From Thalassobaculum sp. OXR-137 (GTDB lineage Bacteria > Pseudomonadota > Alphaproteobacteria > Thalassobaculales > Thalassobaculaceae), in NCBI RefSeq assembly GCF_034377285.1, contig NZ_CP139715.1:1782001-1846000 (forward strand): a DNA stretch of 64,000 bases. Direction: 5' to 3'. A program made the position numbers and the translations under genes. Below are positions 59,742-64,000 of the stretch, in pieces. Every line of letters begins with the position of its first letter. The first letter of the stretch is position 1. The notes beneath the pieces were generated by a model. It was not told the DNA's origin and made no database searches. It was given only the letters and a program-made list of their open reading frames with translations.

Positions 59742-60197
59742 ATGACCCGGGCCAAGACGGACGTGCTCCAGGGCTACGTGACGCACCAGAGCTTCAAGGG
59801 GCTGCGGATCCCCGCGAATGTGCAGAACCTGGTGATGCGGGACTATGCCAGGAGCCGGGACAAGACCTTCCGGCTGTCCCGCGGCGAGTACTTCTTCGAC
59901 GGCTGCTACGTCCAACTCTTCGCCATGCTGCGGGATCTCGACCAGATGGACGGGATCATCCTGTGCAGCCTCTTCATGCTGCCGGCCAATGCGGACCGGC
60001 GGCGCGAGGTCTTCGACATGCTGCTCGCCGCCGGCGGCGAGATGCATTGCGTGTTCGAATCCCTGGTGATCCGGGACGAGACCGGGGTGGCCGAACTGGA
60101 GGAACTGTTCCTTCTGAACGACGCGCTCGACAAGGCACCGCGGGAGATAGACCGGTCGATTCTTCCGCCGCTGAACGGAATCGACAGTTTTACCTGA
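59742..60197 (+). CDS. Sporadic carbohydrate cluster protein, LIC12192 family
   Basis: A 151-residue protein. QGYVTHQSFKGLRIPANVQNLVMRDYAR-type N-terminus, FRLSRGEYFFDGCYVQLFAM and DGIILCSLFMLPANADRR are the conserved parts of the family first named in Leptospira (LIC12192), found patchily in polysaccharide loci. No catalytic role is established. It is translationally close to the 2OG oxygenase (7 bp), and the two families repeatedly occur together, so they probably act on one substrate. No signal peptide or membrane segment. Confidence 0.82.
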   Translation: MTRAKTDVLQGYVTHQSFKGLRIPANVQNLVMRDYARSRDKTFRLSRGEYFFDGCYVQLFAMLRDLDQMDGIILCSLFMLPANADRRREVFDMLLAAGGEMHCVFESLVIRDETGVAELEELFLLNDALDKAPREIDRSILPPLNGIDSFT

Positions 60198-60344
60198 CCT
60201 ACCCGCGCGGCGGTTTGGCCGTCCTGTTGGACAGTAGCGGGGTCGGCTTGATATTGTTGCCACTTCAGTGAATCCCCTGCCGTGTGGTATGGGAAGGCAG
60301 GCGTCCGAGAAACGGATGCGACTATCCAAAAGGATGGGTCCACG

Positions 60345-61364
60345 GTGCAGAACGACCACACCATCAAGCGAGTCCTCGTGACCGGCGGCGCCGGATATGT
60401 CGGCTCGGTGCTGACGCCCAAGCTGCTCGAGGCGGGCTACGACGTCGTCGTCTTCGACATCCAGTATTTCGGCGACGACACGCTGCCGCTTTCCAATCCG
60501 AAGCTGACCTCGGTCAAGGGCGACCTGCGCGACACTCCTGCCTTCGCCGAGGCTGTCGCGGGCTGCGATGCGGTCATCCACCTTGCGTGTATTTCCAACG
60601 ACCCGTCCTTCGTGCTCGACCCGACCCTGTCGAAGTCGATCAACTACGACTGTTTCGAGCCGATGGTCGTCGCGGCGAAGGCGGCGGGGGTGAAGCGCTT
60701 CATCTATGCCTCGACCAGTTCGGTCTACGGCGTGTCCGAGGCGCCCGACGTCACCGAGGACCATCCGCTGGTTCCGCTGACCGACTACAACAAGTTCAAG
60801 GGCATGTGCGAGCCGCTGCTGTGGAAGCACAATGACGAGGATTTCGTCGCCGTCACGATCCGCCCGGCGACGGTCTGCGGCTACGCGCCCCGCATGCGCC
60901 TCGACCTGTCGGTCAACATCCTGACCAACCATGCGGTCAATAACGGCAAGATCACCGTCTTCGGCGGCAGCCAGCTGCGGCCGAACATCCATATCGAGGA
61001 CGTCTGCCGACTCTATGTGGACCTGCTGAGCCACGACGCGGCGAAGATCAACGGGGAGACCTTCAACGCCGGCTACCAGAACATGGCGATCTCCGAGATC
61101 GCCGAGGTGGTGAAGAAGGTCGTGGAGGAGCAGATGCCGGAGCGGGCGCCGATCGATATCGTCACCACGCCCAGCGACGATCTGCGCTCCTACCACGTCA
61201 ATTCCGACAAGATCCGCAACGCGCTGGGCTTCGTGCCGCGGCTCTCGGTCGAGGATGCCGTCCGCGGCCTGGTACAGGCGTTCCGCGACGGCAAGCTTCC
61301 GAACCCGATGACCGACGACCGGTATTTCAACGTCAAGACCATGCAGAAACTGACCGCCGCCTGA
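60345..61364 (+). CDS. NAD-dependent epimerase/dehydratase
   Basis: A 339-residue nucleotide-sugar SDR. The NAD motif is VLVTGGAGYVGSVLTPKLL. FIYASTSSVYGVSEAPDVTE has the catalytic serine, and YxxxK is YNKFK in LTDYNKFKGMCE. VTIRPATVCGYAPRMRLDLS and FGGSQLRPNIHIEDVCRLYV define the substrate side. GTG 60345 has AGGATGG upstream. An earlier GTG at 60282 would add 21 residues without conservation. Leads the run gmhA-gmhB-transaldolase-epimerase, so its substrate may be a GDP- or ADP-heptose or another nucleotide sugar. Confidence 0.87.
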   Translation: MQNDHTIKRVLVTGGAGYVGSVLTPKLLEAGYDVVVFDIQYFGDDTLPLSNPKLTSVKGDLRDTPAFAEAVAGCDAVIHLACISNDPSFVLDPTLSKSINYDCFEPMVVAAKAAGVKRFIYASTSSVYGVSEAPDVTEDHPLVPLTDYNKFKGMCEPLLWKHNDEDFVAVTIRPATVCGYAPRMRLDLSVNILTNHAVNNGKITVFGGSQLRPNIHIEDVCRLYVDLLSHDAAKINGETFNAGYQNMAISEIAEVVKKVVEEQMPERAPIDIVTTPSDDLRSYHVNSDKIRNALGFVPRLSVEDAVRGLVQAFRDGKLPNPMTDDRYFNVKTMQKLTAA

Positions 61365-61393
61365 GCGACGGAAGCAGGAAGGCGGGCCGCCCG

Positions 61394-62002
61394 ATGTCCC
61401 ACGCCGAGACGTATCTCGCCCAGGCGGCGGAGATCTGCCGCAGCCTCGATCCGGCGGAGATGGAGGCGATGGTCGCCGCCCTGGTCGCCCTGCGGGAGCG
61501 CGGCGGCCGGCTGTTCATCCTCGGCGTCGGCGGCTCGGCGGCCAATTGCGGCCATGCGGTGAACGACTTCCGCAAGCTCTGCGGTATCGAGGCCTATGCG
61601 CCGACCGACAACGTCGCCGAGCTGACCGCCCGCACCAACGACGAGGGCTGGGAGAGCGTGTTCGCCGGCTGGCTCCAGGTGTCGCGCGCCGGCGCCCGCG
61701 ATGCGGTCCTGGTCTTCTCCGTCGGCGGCGGATCGCGGGAACGCAATGTCAGCCCGAACCTGGTCCTCGCCCTGGAATACGCCAAGCGCCAGGGGATGAC
61801 GGTCTTGGGCGTGGTCGGCCGCGACGGCGGCTACACCAAGCAGGTCGGCGACCATGTGATCGTGGTGCCGGTCGTCGATCCGGCCCATATCACCCCCCAT
61901 TCCGAGGCGTTCCAGGCGGTGATCTGGCACGGGCTCGTGTGCCACCCGGACTTGATGGCCCATGCCAACAAGTGGGAGGGGCTTGCGGGTGCGGTGCCGT
62001 GA
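61394..62002 (+). CDS. gmhA: Sedoheptulose-7-phosphate isomerase-like SIS protein
   Basis: A 202-residue SIS-domain protein of the GmhA family. LFILGVGGSAANCGHAVNDF (residues 37-56) and VLVFSVGGGSRERNVSPNLV are the phosphosugar-binding segments, and HSEAFQAVIWHGLVCHPDLM the C-terminal helix. GmhA converts sedoheptulose-7-phosphate to D-glycero-D-manno-heptose-7-phosphate. The stop overlaps the gmhB start by four bases (GTGA). It could belong to an ADP- or GDP-heptose route. No heptose kinase is in the window. Confidence 0.85.
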   Translation: MSHAETYLAQAAEICRSLDPAEMEAMVAALVALRERGGRLFILGVGGSAANCGHAVNDFRKLCGIEAYAPTDNVAELTARTNDEGWESVFAGWLQVSRAGARDAVLVFSVGGGSRERNVSPNLVLALEYAKRQGMTVLGVVGRDGGYTKQVGDHVIVVPVVDPAHITPHSEAFQAVIWHGLVCHPDLMAHANKWEGLAGAVP

Positions 62003-62550
62003 CGGAGAAGCGCAAGGCGGTTTTCCTGGATCGGGACGGCGTGCTGGTCCGCAGCGAGGTGCGCGGCGGCAAGCCCTATGCGGCCCTCACCCTGAGCGCG
62101 TTCGAGATCCTGCCGGAAGCGCCCGGCGCGGTGCGGGCGCTGAAGGCAGCCGGTTTCGTCACCGTGCTGGTCACCAACCAGCCCGAACTGGCGCGCGGCA
62201 ACCTGGATCCGGTCACCATGGAGGCGATGCACGCCACCCTGGGCGCCGCGCTGCCGCTCGACGACGTGCGGATCTGCCCCCATGACGGGGACACGGGCTG
62301 TGCCTGCCGCAAGCCCGCTCCCGGAATGCTGCTCGACGCGGCCAAGGCGCTCGGTCTCGATCTGGAGCAGAGCTTCATGGTCGGTGACCGGTGGCGCGAT
62401 GTGGGCGCCGGCCGGGCGGCCGGATGCCGGACGATCCTGATCGACCGGGGGTACGACGAGCCCGAACGCGAGATTCCCGATTTCACGGTGCGCGATGTTG
62501 CCGAGGCCGCCGGCGTTATTGTGGCCCATGCCGGCCGGCCGTCGGCGTAG
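61999..62550 (+). CDS. gmhB: HAD-IIIA phosphatase, D-glycero-D-manno-heptose-1,7-bisphosphate 7-phosphatase-like
   Basis: A 183-residue HAD-superfamily phosphatase. DxD nucleophile motif in KAVFLDRDGVLVR (D12, D14). VTVLVTNQPELARG is motif II. The zinc-loop residues lie in ICPHDGDTGCACRKPAPGML, with motif III lysine K in RKP, and GDRWRDVGAGRAAG is motif IV. This is GmhB at the right length. GTG 61999 overlaps the gmhA stop. The longer frame from 61546 runs antiphase through gmhA and is rejected. Confidence 0.9.
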   Translation: MTEKRKAVFLDRDGVLVRSEVRGGKPYAALTLSAFEILPEAPGAVRALKAAGFVTVLVTNQPELARGNLDPVTMEAMHATLGAALPLDDVRICPHDGDTGCACRKPAPGMLLDAAKALGLDLEQSFMVGDRWRDVGAGRAAGCRTILIDRGYDEPEREIPDFTVRDVAEAAGVIVAHAGRPSA

Positions 62551-62568
62551 CGCGGAAGGGACGGGGCC

Positions 62569-63294
62569 ATGGTCACCTCTGTCGACGATCTCCGGATCAA
62601 GATCTTCGCCGACGGGGCGGATCTGGAGGGGATGAAGGCGATGGCCGCCAGACCCTATATCCGGGGGCTGACCACCAATCCCACCCTCATGCGCAAGGCG
62701 GGCGTGACCGACTATGCAGCCTTCGCGCGCGACGTGCTCGCCGCGATCCCCGACAAGCCGGTCTCCTTCGAGGTCTTCGCCGACGACCCGGACGCGATGA
62801 TCGCCCAGGCTCGGGTGATCGGCGCCTGGGGGAGCAACGTCAACGTGAAGATCCCGGTCACCAACACGGCCGGCACCTTCATGGGCGACCCGATCGCCGC
62901 CCTGTCGCGGGAAGGCGTGGTGCTGAACGTGACTGCGATCATGACGCCGGCCCAGGTGAAGGCGGTGGCCGACGCCCTCGATCCGGCGACCCCGGCCATC
63001 GTCTCGGTCTTCGCCGGGCGGATCGCCGATACCGGTATCGACCCGGTCCCGGTGATGCAGGAGTGCCTGGAGATCCTGAAGGACCGCCCGAAGGCCGAGC
63101 TGCTCTGGGCCAGCCCGCGCGAGGTGCTGAACATCGTCCAGGCCGATGCGATGGGCTGTCCCATCATCACGGTCACCAACGACCTGCTGGCCAAGCTCGG
63201 CGGACTCGGCAAGGACCTCGACCGCTTCAGCCTGGAGACGGTGAAGATGTTCGAAGGCGACGCCCGCGCCGCCGGCTATACCATCGCGACCTGA
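62569..63294 (+). CDS. Transaldolase / fructose-6-phosphate-aldolase-like protein
   Basis: A 241-residue TIM-barrel aldolase. KIFADGADLEGMKAMA and IRGLTTNPTLMRKAGV mark the start of the transaldolase family, and the Schiff-base lysine is expected in NVNVKIPVTNTAG. The length (241) is between FSA-type (220) and classical transaldolase (320). Placed after gmhA-gmhB, it could supply sedoheptulose-7-phosphate or process another keto sugar for the glycan. ATG 62569 lies 18 bp after the gmhB stop, so same operon. Confidence 0.85.
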   Translation: MVTSVDDLRIKIFADGADLEGMKAMAARPYIRGLTTNPTLMRKAGVTDYAAFARDVLAAIPDKPVSFEVFADDPDAMIAQARVIGAWGSNVNVKIPVTNTAGTFMGDPIAALSREGVVLNVTAIMTPAQVKAVADALDPATPAIVSVFAGRIADTGIDPVPVMQECLEILKDRPKAELLWASPREVLNIVQADAMGCPIITVTNDLLAKLGGLGKDLDRFSLETVKMFEGDARAAGYTIAT

Positions 63295-63310
63295 CGGAAG
63301 GAGCGAGGTC

Positions 63311-64000
63311 ATGGCCGACAAGCCCTACGCCATCGTTACCGGCGGCGCCGGTTTCATCGGCTCCCACATGGTCGACCTGCTGCTGGCGCGCGGCTATCGG
63401 GTGCGGGCGATCGACAATCTGAGCGGCGGGCGCGAGCTCAACCTCGCTCATCATGGCGACAGCCCCGACCTGATCCGCGACTTCCGGGACATCCGCGGAA
63501 TCCAGCCGGACGATGCGGCCTTCGCCGGTGCGACGGTCGTCATCCATTTCGCCGGGATCGGCGACATCGTGCCGTCGATCGAGCGGCCGCTCGAGTACAT
63601 GTCGGTCAACGTCCAGGGCACCTGCTGCGTGCTGGATGCCGCCCGCACCGCCGGGGTGAAGCGGTTCGTCTATGCCGCCTCGTCCTCCTGCTACGGCCTC
63701 GCCGACGTGCCGACCCGCGAGGATCATCCGATCGCGCCGGAGCACCCCTACGCCCTGTCGAAGTATCAGGGCGAGCAGGCGGCGTTCCACTGGCACAAGG
63801 TGTACGGTCTGCCGGTCAATTCGGTGCGGATCTTCAACGCCTACGGCACCCGGTCGCGCACCTCGGGCGCCTATGGGGCGGTGTTCGGCGTGTTCCTGCG
63901 CCAGAAGATCGCCGGCCAGCCGTTGACCGTGGTCGGCGACGGCACCCAGAGCCGGGACTTCCTGTTCGTTACCGACGTCGCCCGCGCGTTCCTGGCGGCG
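63311..64000 (+). CDS. NAD-dependent epimerase/dehydratase, GalE-like (partial, C-terminus outside window)
   Basis: The first 230 codons are present; the gene runs off the right edge. AIVTGGAGFIGSHMVDLLLA is the NAD motif, FVYAASSSCYGLADVPTRED the catalytic serine region, and YxxxK is YALSK in HPYALSKYQGEQA. VRIFNAYGTRSRTSGAYGAV and VGDGTQSRDFLFVTDVAR are typical of UDP-glucose/GlcNAc 4-epimerases and related enzymes. GGAGCGAGG precedes ATG 63311. Same operon as the transaldolase-like gene. Confidence 0.88.
   Translation, partial: MADKPYAIVTGGAGFIGSHMVDLLLARGYRVRAIDNLSGGRELNLAHHGDSPDLIRDFRDIRGIQPDDAAFAGATVVIHFAGIGDIVPSIERPLEYMSVNVQGTCCVLDAARTAGVKRFVYAASSSCYGLADVPTREDHPIAPEHPYALSKYQGEQAAFHWHKVYGLPVNSVRIFNAYGTRSRTSGAYGAVFGVFLRQKIAGQPLTVVGDGTQSRDFLFVTDVARAFLAA

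Overview
The window is GC-rich chromosomal DNA of an alphaproteobacterium. The block tRNA-Leu, ribonuclease D, lptC-lptA-lptB, rpoN, hpf, ptsN, with a DUF1150 gene and an hsp20 gene beside it, is typical of that class. The RTX-type surface protein and the very large glycan locus suggest a free-living, probably marine, Rhodospirillales-like organism. That placement is inference from gene content, not a species identification.

Layout. 1-11 kb is mixed metabolism: a GNAT/DUF482 protein cut by the left edge, RidA, two PLP aminotransferases, a pentapeptide-repeat protein, an MFS exporter, a flavin oxidoreductase and a two-subunit CoA-transferase closed by a 113-bp palindromic repeat. A possible small RNA lies on the minus strand near 1.3-1.5 kb. 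11-20 kb is the conserved housekeeping block: NDUFA9-like reductase, tRNA-Leu(CAG), RNase D, LPS transport genes, sigma-54, ribosome hibernation factor, PtsN, DUF1150, Hsp20 with a heat-shock-type promoter, and a secreted trypsin-like protease.

From 20 kb to the right edge almost everything serves the cell surface. 20-27.5 kb holds a sulfotransferase, an epimerase, two methyltransferases, a glycosyltransferase and a UDP-galactopyranose-mutase-like enzyme. 28-38.7 kb holds a 681-residue RTX-repeat protein, two TPR proteins with a GT-B glycosyltransferase-like C-terminal domain, and the ABC and adaptor subunits of a type I secretion system. Together they look like a secreted, probably glycosylated, surface-layer protein and its exporter. 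38.9-44 kb makes a GDP-linked deoxysugar (gmd, a C-methyltransferase, a second GDP-sugar dehydratase/reductase).

44-50.5 kb is an AT-richer island and the most interesting part. It has an APS-kinase-like protein, a PEP-synthase-like ATP-grasp enzyme, a class-I amidotransferase-fold hydrolase, a nucleotidyltransferase and a methyltransferase. These are the same five enzyme types that build the O-methyl phosphoramidate capsule modification of Campylobacter jejuni (Cj1415-Cj1420). An even more AT-rich sulfotransferase-like gene follows and could be the transferase.

50.6-58.7 kb (minus strand) carries ManC/PMI, KdsD and four glycosyltransferase-type proteins, one fused to a methyltransferase and one a third TPR-glycosyltransferase. 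58.9-64 kb (plus strand) carries a 'sporadic carbohydrate cluster' pair, sugar epimerases, GmhA and GmhB of a heptose pathway, and a transaldolase-like enzyme. The last epimerase is cut by the right edge. No transposase, integrase, CRISPR array or rRNA was seen.
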